Part shown: piece by piece, positions 57,270 to 64,000 of the stretch
Layout of the letters: each line of letters begins with the position of its first letter
How positions within the stretch are numbered: the first letter of the stretch is position 1
NCBI GenBank assembly: GCA_913062925.1
Contig: CAJXWJ010000004.1
Location: forward strand, 1 to 64,000
Direction of reading: 5' to 3'
DNA length: 64,000 nucleotides
DNA from: an uncultured Pseudorhodobacter sp.
GTDB taxonomy: Bacteria; Pseudomonadota; Alphaproteobacteria; Rhodobacterales; Rhodobacteraceae
Notes under the pieces: generated by a model
What the model was told of the DNA's origin: nothing
The model's database searches: none
Seen by the model: only the letters and a program-made list of their open reading frames with translations
Position numbers and translations under genes: made by a program

Positions 57270-58562
57270 ATGGTCGACATCGCAACGCGCGTCTGGAACC
57301 ACAAGTGGAAGATCGACCCGATCGTCCGCTCTCTGATCGACACGGATTTCTATAAGCTGTTGATGTGTCAGTCTATTTTTCGCAACAAACCAGACACCAA
57401 CGTCACCTTTAGCCTGATCAATCGCACCAAGACGATCCGTCTGGCCGAGCTGATTGACGAAGGCGAATTGCGCGAACAATTGGATCATGTGCGGTCGCTG
57501 CGGCTGACACGCGGCGAAAGCACATGGCTGCGCGGCAATATGTTTTACGGCAAACGGCAGATGTTCCGCTCGGATTTCATGCAGTGGTTCGAAAACATGC
57601 GCCTGCCCGACTATCATCTGGAAAAGCGCGATGGCCAATACGAGCTGACCTTCGAGGGCGCATGGCACGAGGTCATGCTGTGGGAAATTCCCGCACTGGC
57701 CGTGCTGATGGAAATGCGCGGCCGCGCGGTCTTGGAACAGCAGGGCCGCTTCGAGTTGCAGGTGCTTTACGCCCGCGCGATGACGCGGTTGTGGGAAAAG
57801 GTGACGCAGTTGCGCGCCATCGATGGGCTGCGGATCGCCGATTTCGGCACCCGGCGGCGGCATTCGTTTCTGTGGCAAGATTGGGCGGTGCAGGCGATGC
57901 AAGAGGGGCTGGAGGATAAGTTCATCGGCACCTCGAACTGCCTGATCGCGATGCGGCGCGAGCTGGAGGCGATTGGCACCAATGCGCATGAATTGCCGAT
58001 GGTTTACAGTGCCTTGGCAGAGTCTGACGCCGATTTGGCCCAAGCCCCCTATCAGGTGCTGGCCGATTGGCAGGACGAACACGACGGCAATCTGCGCATC
58101 ATCCTGCCCGATACCTATGGCACCGCAGGCTTTTTGCAGCGCGCGCCCGATTGGCTGGCCGCTTGGACCGGCATTCGGGTTGACAGCGGCGACCCTGCAA
58201 CCTGCGCCGAAGCAGCCATCCGCTGGTGGCAAGACCGCGGCGAAGACCCGCGCGAAAAGCTGGTGATTTTCTCGGATGGGCTGGACGTTGATAAGATCAG
58301 CGAGCTGCACCGCCAATTTGCGGGCCGGGTGAAGGCGTCTTTTGGCTGGGGCACCATGCTGACCAATGATTTCGGCGGGTTGACCGATGGCAGCTCGCTG
58401 GCACCCTTTAGCCTTGTGTGCAAAGCGGTTTCGGCCAATGGGCGGCCCACCGTCAAACTGTCTGACAATCCGAATAAGGCGATGGGCCCCGCCGATGAAA
58501 TCGCGCGCTACAAGCGGGTTTTTGGCGTCGGCGAACAGGCCGCACAGGCGATAAAGGTTTAG
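57270..58562 (+). CDS. pncB: Nicotinate phosphoribosyltransferase
   Basis: A 430-residue enzyme that makes nicotinate mononucleotide from nicotinate and PRPP in NAD salvage. The opening SLIDTDFYKLLM is diagnostic, the phosphorylated His is in IGTNAHELPM (about 238), and the phosphate-binding VDSGDP and GTMLTNDFGG blocks follow. AAAGGGAG precedes ATG 57270. Together with pncA 2.3 kb upstream it completes nicotinamide to NaMN salvage. The stop overlaps that of the convergent kinase by 4 bases. Confidence 0.96.
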   Translation: MVDIATRVWNHKWKIDPIVRSLIDTDFYKLLMCQSIFRNKPDTNVTFSLINRTKTIRLAELIDEGELREQLDHVRSLRLTRGESTWLRGNMFYGKRQMFRSDFMQWFENMRLPDYHLEKRDGQYELTFEGAWHEVMLWEIPALAVLMEMRGRAVLEQQGRFELQVLYARAMTRLWEKVTQLRAIDGLRIADFGTRRRHSFLWQDWAVQAMQEGLEDKFIGTSNCLIAMRRELEAIGTNAHELPMVYSALAESDADLAQAPYQVLADWQDEHDGNLRIILPDTYGTAGFLQRAPDWLAAWTGIRVDSGDPATCAEAAIRWWQDRGEDPREKLVIFSDGLDVDKISELHRQFAGRVKASFGWGTMLTNDFGGLTDGSSLAPFSLVCKAVSANGRPTVKLSDNPNKAMGPADEIARYKRVFGVGEQAAQAIKV

Positions 58563-59491
58563 CCAAGCAGCCTGCGCGCCAGCATCTCGGCGCGGGCAAG
58601 GTGGCTTTTGTGCACCGGATCGTCGGGCGGCAACCTTGGCGCCGCCCAACCGACCGAGGCGCAGACCCGCGCCAAAGTGAACAGATCGGCCAGCTGCGGC
58701 GTGATCGCAGGGTCTGCATAGCCCTCGATCAAGGCGGCGCGGATCTCGGGATAGGCGGGCTCGTAAAGGTTCTGACTAAGCACCGTGCCCAGATCATAGG
58801 GGCGCAGACCAAAACCGGAATCGTCAAAGTCGATCAGCGAAAGCGAACTGCCGTTCACTAAAACATTTTCGCGCAGCACATCAGCATGAATCAGGCCGCT
58901 ATTCCCCGTTGCCGCGTAGCTTTGCAGACCGCCCAGCAAAAACACGCGCGCCTCTTGCAGCAGTGCGGTTTGACGCGGGCTTGCCAAAGGATGCTCCCAA
59001 AACCGGCCCCAGAACGGCGTCTCGCCCACTAGACCCGCCACATCCCAAGCAGGGCGCTGGAAATCGGGGGGCAGCAGCAGGCTATCGGTGACGCGATGCA
59101 CCCGCGCCAACAGCTGGCCCAGATCGTGATGCCGCTGCAAAATACTGGCCAAGGGCAGATCAAAGCCCTGCCCCGCCTCGCCCAGCGCCTCGCCCTCGAC
59201 CCAAGTGATCACCGAGGCATGCCGCCCATTCGACAAGCGCTGCAAAAACTGGCCATCAAATGCGGGCAGCGCTGCCGGAACCGCAACGCCCTGCGCCGCC
59301 ATCTGGGCGCACCACCACAGCTCGGACGCAATCGCAGCGGGGTCTTGATAGCCGATCCGATGCAGACGCAAGGCCGCCCGCCCCGACGGAATCGCAATTT
59401 CAAACACCGCATTTTCGCGATTGCGCAACAGACGCAGCGGCTTGCCTTGCCACAGCGCAGCGGCTTCGCTGGCAAGAGCTGTCAGGGTCAT
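58559..59491 (-). CDS. Aminoglycoside phosphotransferase (APH)-family kinase
   Basis: A 310-residue protein-kinase-like small-molecule kinase. Features are the N-terminal beta-strand region ENAVFEIAIPSGRAALRLH (ATP-binding), the catalytic loop LIHADVLRENVLV (HxDxxxxN, about 205-217) and the metal motif LIDFDDSGFG. The wording is of the homoserine-kinase/choline-kinase-like APH branch rather than a resistance enzyme, so a metabolic substrate is more probable; no evidence for drug resistance. Translation is coupled to arfB by a 4-base overlap. Confidence 0.82.
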   Translation of the reverse strand: MTLTALASEAAALWQGKPLRLLRNRENAVFEIAIPSGRAALRLHRIGYQDPAAIASELWWCAQMAAQGVAVPAALPAFDGQFLQRLSNGRHASVITWVEGEALGEAGQGFDLPLASILQRHHDLGQLLARVHRVTDSLLLPPDFQRPAWDVAGLVGETPFWGRFWEHPLASPRQTALLQEARVFLLGGLQSYAATGNSGLIHADVLRENVLVNGSSLSLIDFDDSGFGLRPYDLGTVLSQNLYEPAYPEIRAALIEGYADPAITPQLADLFTLARVCASVGWAAPRLPPDDPVHKSHLARAEMLARRLLG

Positions 59492-59910
59492 TCTTCGTCC
59501 AAGGGTTTGCCGCGCAGGGCTTTGGTGGTGCCGCGCTGCGATTTCGCGGCCATGCGGCGCAGCTGACTGCCATAGGTGGGCTTGGTGGCAATGCGGCGTT
59601 TGGGGGCGATCAGCGCGGTGCGGATCAGCTCGACCAGCCGCTCGCGGGCGATTTCGCGGTTGCGCAACTGGCTGCGGGTCTCGTCCACTTGCAGCACAAT
59701 CGCGCCTTCCAGCGTCCAGCGCCGGCCCGCAAGTTTCTTCAGCCGCGCCTTCACCGAGGCCGCCAAACTGGGGCAACGCTCGGCCTCAAAGCGCAATTCA
59801 ACGGCCGTCGAGACCTTATTGACATTCTGCCCCCCCGGCCCAGAGGCGCGCATGAAGCTTTCCGAAAGCTCCCAATCTTGAAGGGCGATGGTGTCATTGA
59901 TCCGCAGCAT
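59488..59910 (-). CDS. arfB: Alternative ribosome-rescue factor / peptidyl-tRNA hydrolase
   Basis: A 140-residue protein with the release-factor GGQ motif in ASGPGGQNVNKVST (about residues 21-34) and a basic C-terminal tail (KPTYGSQLRRMAAKSQRG) that enters the mRNA channel. It frees ribosomes stalled at mRNA ends, in place of or beside trans-translation. The ATG at 59910 fits the conserved start LRINDTIALQDWE. The 3' end overlaps the APH-family kinase start by 4 bases (ATGA). Confidence 0.94.
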   Translation of the reverse strand: MLRINDTIALQDWELSESFMRASGPGGQNVNKVSTAVELRFEAERCPSLAASVKARLKKLAGRRWTLEGAIVLQVDETRSQLRNREIARERLVELIRTALIAPKRRIATKPTYGSQLRRMAAKSQRGTTKALRGKPLDEE

Positions 59911-59942
59911 GGCGGCAGGGTAGCGGCAGCTGCGGAAAAGAG

Positions 59943-59973
59943 AAAGGGTTGCCAGCAAGTGCGGCAACCCTTT
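59943..59973 (-). terminator. Intrinsic terminator after the short transcript
   Basis: AAAGGGTTGCC (59943-59953) pairs with GGCAACCCTTT (59963-59973) over 11 bp with a 9-base loop. On the minus strand it is followed by CTCTTTTCC; a U-rich tail (TTTCTCTTTT) makes it a minus-strand terminator. It ends transcripts from the yhhQ/short-ORF region ahead of arfB. Confidence 0.85.
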
Positions 59974-60044
59974 CCGAGATCTTAGGAGATGGGCCAGTTA
60001 GGTATCAAAGCCCAATCATTGGTGGTTTCGCTAGAAGGCTGCTT

Positions 60045-60101
60045 CTAGAAAACGCCCCCCATGACTGTCCCGACACCGCTCTCCACTATCACTCTAGACA
60101 C
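60045..60101 (-). CDS. 18-aa ORF with extended Shine-Dalgarno
   Basis: GTG at 60101-60099 follows GAAAGGAGGTGA (plus-strand 60106-60117), 12 bases fully complementary to the end of 16S rRNA, with a 4-base gap. The peptide MSRVIVESGVGTVMGGVF ends with TAG at 60045-60047. It has no matching family I know. Length suggests a regulatory or leader peptide, or a decoy that loads ribosomes. Coding status is inference from the start signal; there is no codon statistics at this length. Confidence 0.42.
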   Translation of the reverse strand: MSRVIVESGVGTVMGGVF

Positions 60102-60171
60102 TGGGTCACCTCCTTTCAAAATGTTGCCGATAAGAGGATGGTGACACAGATTTTGTGTATGTCAAAAGCTT

Positions 60172-60792
60172 TTACGCTACCCGTGCCGCATATTTCGAGA
60201 CAATTGCACGGAAAGGCATCAGCGCGATGATATCAACAGCAACTTTGACACCCCAATCGGCAAACCCCAGCGAAACCCACAGCGGCACCGCAGGGCCAAA
60301 GCCCAGCAAAGGCACGCTTTCGATCGCCCAAGAGATATCATTGCCTGGCTCGATCCAGACCAATGTCGCCGAAAACGCGATGCTGAAAAACAACAGCGTG
60401 TCGACGCTGGAGCCAAGGAAAGACCCCAAAAACGGCGCGCGCCACCAAGCAGAGCGGCGCAGGCGGTCAAACACACTGACGTCCAGCAGTTGCGCCACAA
60501 GGAAAGCCACGCCCGAACCAATCGCGACGCGCAGCGTCACCAAGGGCCCGTATTCGCCGATGATTTGCGTGCCGATCAGCGAACAAATCAGGCCAACCAC
60601 AAAGCCCGCATAGACCACCCGCCGCGCAGCTTGCACGCCGTGAAAGCGGTTGACGAGTTCCGAGACCAGAAAGGCAAAGGGATAGGTAAAGGCACCCCAG
60701 GTCAGCCATTGGCCGATTGGATATTGCACAAGGATGTTAGAGACCACCACAACGATGGCCATGGCGATAACGCCGGGCAGAAGTTTGTTCAT
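60172..60792 (-). CDS. yhhQ: Queuosine-precursor (preQ0/preQ1) transporter
   Basis: A 206-residue six-helix membrane protein of the VUT/QPTR (COG1738) family. Family-like segments are YPFAFLVSELVNRFHG, GSGVAFLVAQLLDVSVFDRLRR and PFLGSFLGSSVDTLLFFSIAF; the family imports queuosine precursors. The start is either ATG 60792 or ATG 60798; the GGA used as SD lies at 60799-60801, inside the riboswitch candidate. The preceding 83-base gap holds that riboswitch, which supports the assignment to queuosine metabolism. A small transcript unit follows it. Confidence 0.87.
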   Translation of the reverse strand: MNKLLPGVIAMAIVVVVSNILVQYPIGQWLTWGAFTYPFAFLVSELVNRFHGVQAARRVVYAGFVVGLICSLIGTQIIGEYGPLVTLRVAIGSGVAFLVAQLLDVSVFDRLRRSAWWRAPFLGSFLGSSVDTLLFFSIAFSATLVWIEPGNDISWAIESVPLLGFGPAVPLWVSLGFADWGVKVAVDIIALMPFRAIVSKYAARVA

Positions 60793-60795
60793 GTT

Positions 60796-60830
60796 CATTC
60801 CGTTTTTTACAAGGTCGCGGAGACTTGGAT
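60796..60830 (-). promoter_or_regulatory. preQ1-I-type riboswitch upstream of yhhQ
   Basis: On the minus strand, CAAG (60824-60827) pairs with CTTG (60810-60813); the 10-base loop reads TCTCCGCGAC. Comparing with the Thermoanaerobacter preQ1-I aptamer loop (UCGCAGUAAC), the U6, C7, C9, G11, A14 and C15 equivalents are all kept, the last being the preQ1-pairing C. The tail is TAAAAAACGGA, as in the B. subtilis A-rich tail; CGG (60800-60802) pairs with loop CCG (60818-60820) to make the H-type pseudoknot. That pairing covers the SD, so ligand should repress translation. P1 is only 4 bp, a weakness. Confidence 0.72.
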
Positions 60831-60875
60831 GCCCCATGTCGGGACGCGGCGGCTTAGACCCTGCGCTGCGGGCTG

Positions 60876-61772
60876 TCAATCGGGCAGGCGATACTCGACC
60901 AATTGCGTGCGCAAAAAGAAGGCAAAGTTATCGTCCGACACCATGCTCGCCCGCAAATGGCCCTGCGCATCCCGCCAGATCGACAGGCCTTCAAGGTTGT
61001 CATAAAGCCCCGTCGGGGTCTCTAGCAGCGTGGTTTCCTCGGTCATCGCATCTGGCGTCACGGTAAATCGGCGCAGGCGGCTGGCAAAACCGGCAAGGCC
61101 GCGAAAATCACGCTCCAACAGATAATAGCGGCCATCAGGGCCAAAATCTGCGCCCACAGGCAGAAAGCCACCGTCACGCCGCACCGACAAAGTGCTGTCC
61201 CAGCTGCCAGCTTGAAACCGATAGACCGGAAAGGGGATGTCTGCGTTTCCACTCCGCTCAGGCAGGGTGTAAAGCGCACCATCCGGCGCAATCGCCAGCG
61301 CCTCAAGCGAAGAGTTGACCTGCAACTTGGCAAACTCGGGGGCGCGGGGCAGGTTTTTGGCGGGGCCGTCAAGGCGGGCGTAATGCGCAACCCGCGCCCC
61401 CCCCTCGAACGAGACAAACATCGACCCATCCGCTGCAAGCGCCAAACCTTCGCTATCGGTCTGAAGCGGTTTCAGCGGCCTGCCATCCTCGCCTTGCAGC
61501 AGTTGCACCGGGGCTGCGGTCATGCTGACAATCCGGCCCTCGGCATCGCGCAGGATCTTGCCTTGGGTAAAGCCGCCGCGATCTGACAGCGCGACATAGC
61601 TTGCGCCATCCTCGGACAGTTCCAGCCCAGAAAACCCACCAAAGCGCGGATCATCGGCCCGCCAGTCAAAAGCCCCCACAAACCCAAGCGGCGGCAAGGG
61701 GCTGGCGCTGCCTTGCAGGCCCGCCAAAAACACCAGCCCAAGGCCTAACGCGAGGATAGAACGGCGGCGCAT
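60876..61772 (-). CDS. Esterase-like/phytase-fold exported protein
   Basis: A 298-residue secreted protein. The signal peptide ([18 protein letters not shown]) is cleaved near residue 24; the mature part matches the esterase-like-activity-of-phytase family (beta-propeller-like repeats: [65 protein letters not shown]). Substrate unknown; periplasmic. ATG 61772 lies inside the end of mepA (28 bases overlap), so it is cotranscribed. The riboswitch-controlled transporter follows 83 bases on. Confidence 0.78.
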   Translation of the reverse strand: MRRRSILALGLGLVFLAGLQGSASPLPPLGFVGAFDWRADDPRFGGFSGLELSEDGASYVALSDRGGFTQGKILRDAEGRIVSMTAAPVQLLQGEDGRPLKPLQTDSEGLALAADGSMFVSFEGGARVAHYARLDGPAKNLPRAPEFAKLQVNSSLEALAIAPDGALYTLPERSGNADIPFPVYRFQAGSWDSTLSVRRDGGFLPVGADFGPDGRYYLLERDFRGLAGFASRLRRFTVTPDAMTEETTLLETPTGLYDNLEGLSIWRDAQGHLRASMVSDDNFAFFLRTQLVEYRLPD

Positions 61773-62632
61773 TGGGCAGGCAGGTCGGCCAAGGTGTAAT
61801 CGCGCGCGCCTTTTTTGCGGGGCACAGGTTTGGCCGAAGGCTTCGGCTTGGGCGGGTTCAGATAGGCCTCTGACACCCACCATTGCAGGGTTTCATCGCA
61901 GCCATTGCCGCCCTTGGACAATTGCGACACCGTCGGCGTTTGGGTCTGGCATTGGCTTGCGCCCGCAGGGCATTTCAGCCGCACATGAAAATGCGTGTCA
62001 TGGCCATAAATCGGCCTGATCTTTTGCAGCCAGCTTTTATCGGCCGGCTTTGCGGTCTTGCACATCGCTATCTTCACGGCTGCCGCGACAAAAATCCGCT
62101 CGATCCGTGGATCAGAGGCGGCGGCCTGCAACAAGGCCGCGTGCTGCGGCGTCCAGTTTTTCGTGACACTGCGCTGATCGGCCGAGCGTACGGGGATCGA
62201 GCTGATCTTTTCCCGCTCGGCCCGCGACAGCGTCAGGCTTGTGGGCGGCAGCATCCAGATATCGGCATCCAGCCCGATCTGATGGCTGGCATGGCCCGAG
62301 GTCATCGGCCCGCCGCGCGGCTGGCCCATATCGCCGATATAAAGCCCCTTCCAGCCGATCTGGGTGGCCTTGACCGAAAGATCCTCCAGATATTGCACCA
62401 AAACCGGCTGACCATAATTGCGATTGCGCGACAGCCGCATCGCCTGCCATGTCGGCCCGGATTCGGGCAGTTCGACATTGCCCGCAGCGCAGCCCTTGGC
62501 ATAGGTGCCAATCGGCGCAGCCTCTTGCTGGCTGGGGGCTTTCGTCGCACCAAAAAGCTTATTGGCCAGCTGCTCTGCAACACCCGGCACAGGCGCAAAC
62601 AGCGCCGCAATCATAACTATTCTGGCTATCAT
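61745..62632 (-). CDS. mepA: Penicillin-insensitive murein endopeptidase
   Basis: A 295-residue periplasmic M74/LAS metallopeptidase that cuts D-Ala-mDAP cross-links. The signal peptide [19 protein letters not shown] is followed by the catalytic zinc residues in [15 protein letters not shown] (HxxxxxxD) and HDTHFHVRL (HxH); conserved Cys pairs ([24 protein letters not shown]) should form disulfides. The C-terminal Pro/Lys-rich linker and final helix are extra. It overlaps the MFS gene ahead by 4 bases and the propeller gene behind by 28. Confidence 0.93.
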   Translation of the reverse strand: MIARIVMIAALFAPVPGVAEQLANKLFGATKAPSQQEAAPIGTYAKGCAAGNVELPESGPTWQAMRLSRNRNYGQPVLVQYLEDLSVKATQIGWKGLYIGDMGQPRGGPMTSGHASHQIGLDADIWMLPPTSLTLSRAEREKISSIPVRSADQRSVTKNWTPQHAALLQAAASDPRIERIFVAAAVKIAMCKTAKPADKSWLQKIRPIYGHDTHFHVRLKCPAGASQCQTQTPTVSQLSKGGNGCDETLQWWVSEAYLNPPKPKPSAKPVPRKKGARDYTLADLPAQCAAVLSSR

Positions 62633-63996
62633 GCCCGTTCACCCTTTGGATTGACCCAGAGTAACAGAATAAGTCCAATCAGAAACAAGAAGATCACCGG
62701 CGAGATGCCAATGCGCGCCGACCCGCTGGCTTGCGAGACAACCGCGATCAAAAACGGCGACATAAAGCTGGCGACCTTGCCCGAGAGCGCAAACAGACCA
62801 AAGGCCTCGGTCGCGCGGTCTGGCGTGGTGTGGCGCAGCAACATGGTGCGCGAGGCCGCCTGCAACGGCCCGCCCGCCGCACCAATCAACCCGCCGCAGA
62901 TGTAAAAGATGATATCCGGCGTCGCCGAGGCTGGATCAAGCGCAATGCCCCACAGGCTTTCGCGGGTCATGCCAACGATGATGATGCAGACAAACATCAG
63001 CACCACAATCGCCCAGCCGATCACAAAGCGCGGACCAAAGCGGTTGTCGAGCTTGCCGCCGATAAACGAAGCAACCATTGCCGTGATGCCGCCCAAAATC
63101 CCGAAGACGCCAATCTGGGTGATCGACCAATTCAGCACATTCGAGGCATAGACCCCGCCAAACCCATAAAGCGCGTTCAGCGCATCGCGGTAAAACAGCG
63201 ACGACGTCAGATAGGCGGCAAGGCTTTTGCGAAAGCGTAGGCCAGCGATTAACTCTTTCAAACTGCCCAAGGCCTTGCCGATATGCAGCCGCGTCGCGGG
63301 CATCTTTGGTTCTTTCACCCAAAGGAAAAACGGGATCATGAAAACCACATACCAAAGCGCCGTCAGCGGCCCGACAAAGCGGGTGCCCTCGCGGGCTTCG
63401 GCGTCAAAGCCAAATAGCGGGTCAATCCCCAGCAAGGTTTTGCCGGTGGCCGCATTTTCGGCAAACAGCAACAGCATCAAGATCAGCGCCAGCAGACCGC
63501 CCAAATAACCAAAGGCGAATCCAGTGCCAGAGACCGCGCCAATCTCGTCATGGTCGGTTAGGCTTGGCATCAGAGCATTGGTGAAGATCGTGGTGAACTC
63601 CATGCCGATAAAACCCAGACCAAACAGCGCCACGCCCCAAGCCAAGGTGCTGGCTTCGCCGCCGGGCACCACCCACCACAGGCCCGCCGCACCAACCACA
63701 TAGAACATCGAGAAAATCCAGATCCAGATCATCCGCCGGCCGGTACCATCGGCAACCGCCCCCAAAATTGGCGCCAAAACCGCGATCAAAATCGACGCGA
63801 TGGTCAGCCCATAGCCCCAATAGGCTTGGGCAGCGGCCTTTGCGGCTTCTTCCGCCATGCCGGTGCCCATGTAATAGCTGCGCGCCACCTCGGCGAAATA
63901 GGGGCCGAAGATAAAGGTCAAAAGCAGAGTGCTATAGGGCTGGCTGGCCCAATCGAAAAACCACCAACCCCAAATGCGTTGCCGAGCCGTTGCCAT
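62629..63996 (-). CDS. MFS transporter, UMF1/Atg22-like
   Basis: A 455-residue multi-spanning inner-membrane protein with about twelve helices. The opening WGWWFFDWASQPYSTLLLTFIFGPYFAE is the hallmark of the Atg22/UMF1 family (start shown only in part here), and the two-halved layout with a central loop of about 40 residues fits. Substrate unknown; a yeast relative exports vacuolar amino acids. ATG 63996 lies 4 bases from the window edge, so a start further upstream cannot be excluded. It heads the operon with mepA. Confidence 0.85.
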   Translation of the reverse strand: MATARQRIWGWWFFDWASQPYSTLLLTFIFGPYFAEVARSYYMGTGMAEEAAKAAAQAYWGYGLTIASILIAVLAPILGAVADGTGRRMIWIWIFSMFYVVGAAGLWWVVPGGEASTLAWGVALFGLGFIGMEFTTIFTNALMPSLTDHDEIGAVSGTGFAFGYLGGLLALILMLLLFAENAATGKTLLGIDPLFGFDAEAREGTRFVGPLTALWYVVFMIPFFLWVKEPKMPATRLHIGKALGSLKELIAGLRFRKSLAAYLTSSLFYRDALNALYGFGGVYASNVLNWSITQIGVFGILGGITAMVASFIGGKLDNRFGPRFVIGWAIVVLMFVCIIIVGMTRESLWGIALDPASATPDIIFYICGGLIGAAGGPLQAASRTMLLRHTTPDRATEAFGLFALSGKVASFMSPFLIAVVSQASGSARIGISPVIFLFLIGLILLLWVNPKGERA

Positions 63997-64000
63997 TGCC

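Larger units (their letters stand above)
59943..60165 (-). ncRNA. Short transcript candidate carrying an 18-codon ORF
   Basis: Between the yhhQ stop (60172) and the terminator (59943) lies a minus-strand unit of about 200 bases: a perfect TTGACA (60160-60165) with no good -10 at 17 bases, an SD with full 16S complementarity (60106-60117), an 18-codon ORF, a palindrome CTAGAAG-GCTG-CTTCTAG (60031-60048) at its stop, and a CTCCT stretch (near 59984-59990) that could pair with the SD. It could be an independent small mRNA/sRNA or a 3'-UTR-derived RNA of yhhQ. Confidence 0.4.

Noticed and set aside
57147-58649. A 500-codon minus-strand frame opposite pncB
   Set aside because: Product is Arg/Gln/His-rich mirror of pncB codons, with no start signal; pncB is certain.
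60101-60120. Plus-strand TCACCTCCTTTC resembling the 3' end of 16S rRNA
   Set aside because: Only 12 bases match and no other rRNA sequence adjoins; it is the complement of a strong SD on the minus strand.

Overview
The window is GC-rich chromosomal DNA that reads as Rhodobacteraceae (Alphaproteobacteria, Roseobacter/Rhodobacter group). The reasons are the gene order DUF3576 lipoprotein - leuS - lptE - holA, an IalB-like gene just ahead of rlmN, an HpsN-type sulfopropanediol dehydrogenase, a small Rhodobacter-type porin, a Zn/Cys-type L-asparaginase and many GTG/TTG starts with short gaps. Coding density is about 90 percent. I see no insertion sequence, prophage, CRISPR array or rRNA, so this looks like core plus catabolic chromosome rather than an island.

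Layout. 1-2.5 kb: the end of an HpsN-like dehydrogenase, an alpha/beta hydrolase and a methyltransferase. 2.7-5.5 kb: tRNA-Arg(CCU), a GntR-like LacI regulator preceded by paired operator-like repeats and a possible small ORF, an FkbM methyltransferase and an exported glutathione peroxidase. 5.5-13.6 kb: fadH, two unknown genes, a lipoprotein, an M23 peptidase, a LysR regulator, an orphan NarL-type response regulator and a porin. 13.9-19.1 kb: DUF3576 lipoprotein, leuS, lptE, holA and a GST. 19.2-26.5 kb: a ClC channel, a GAF protein, a GNAT, dapE, two Hint-domain genes and dapD. 26.7-29.5 kb: a LOG protein, then a carbonic anhydrase - SbtA - SbtB-like operon. 29.6-38.3 kb: M17 and NlpC/P60 peptidases, DUF2794, asparaginase, IalB-like protein, rlmN, a desaturase and a YcaQ-like glycosylase. 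38.3-43.7 kb: a DUF4139 protein, a class III aminotransferase, an ATP-grasp protein and asd. 43.8-52.2 kb: two MFS genes, an alpha-glucosidase, and an overlapping GH42 / SMP-30 / KDPGal aldolase / KDGal kinase operon for galactoside use. 52.3-64 kb: trhO, an epimerase, pncA, a hybrid histidine kinase, pncB, an APH-like kinase, arfB, a short transcript, a queuosine-precursor transporter, an esterase-like/phytase-fold protein, mepA and an MFS transporter.

The most notable regulatory signals lie around 59.9-60.8 kb. A compact preQ1-I-type pseudoknot sits directly on the ribosome-binding site of the queuosine-precursor transporter. Just downstream of that gene is an 18-codon ORF with a Shine-Dalgarno complementary to the whole 16S tail, followed by an intrinsic terminator. 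Other points are two Hint-domain proteins that appear to lack the self-cleavage cysteine, an inorganic-carbon uptake operon in a presumed heterotroph, and five tail-to-tail gene pairs whose stop codons overlap by exactly 4 bp. All functional statements come from reading the sequence and remembered family features; no database search was run.
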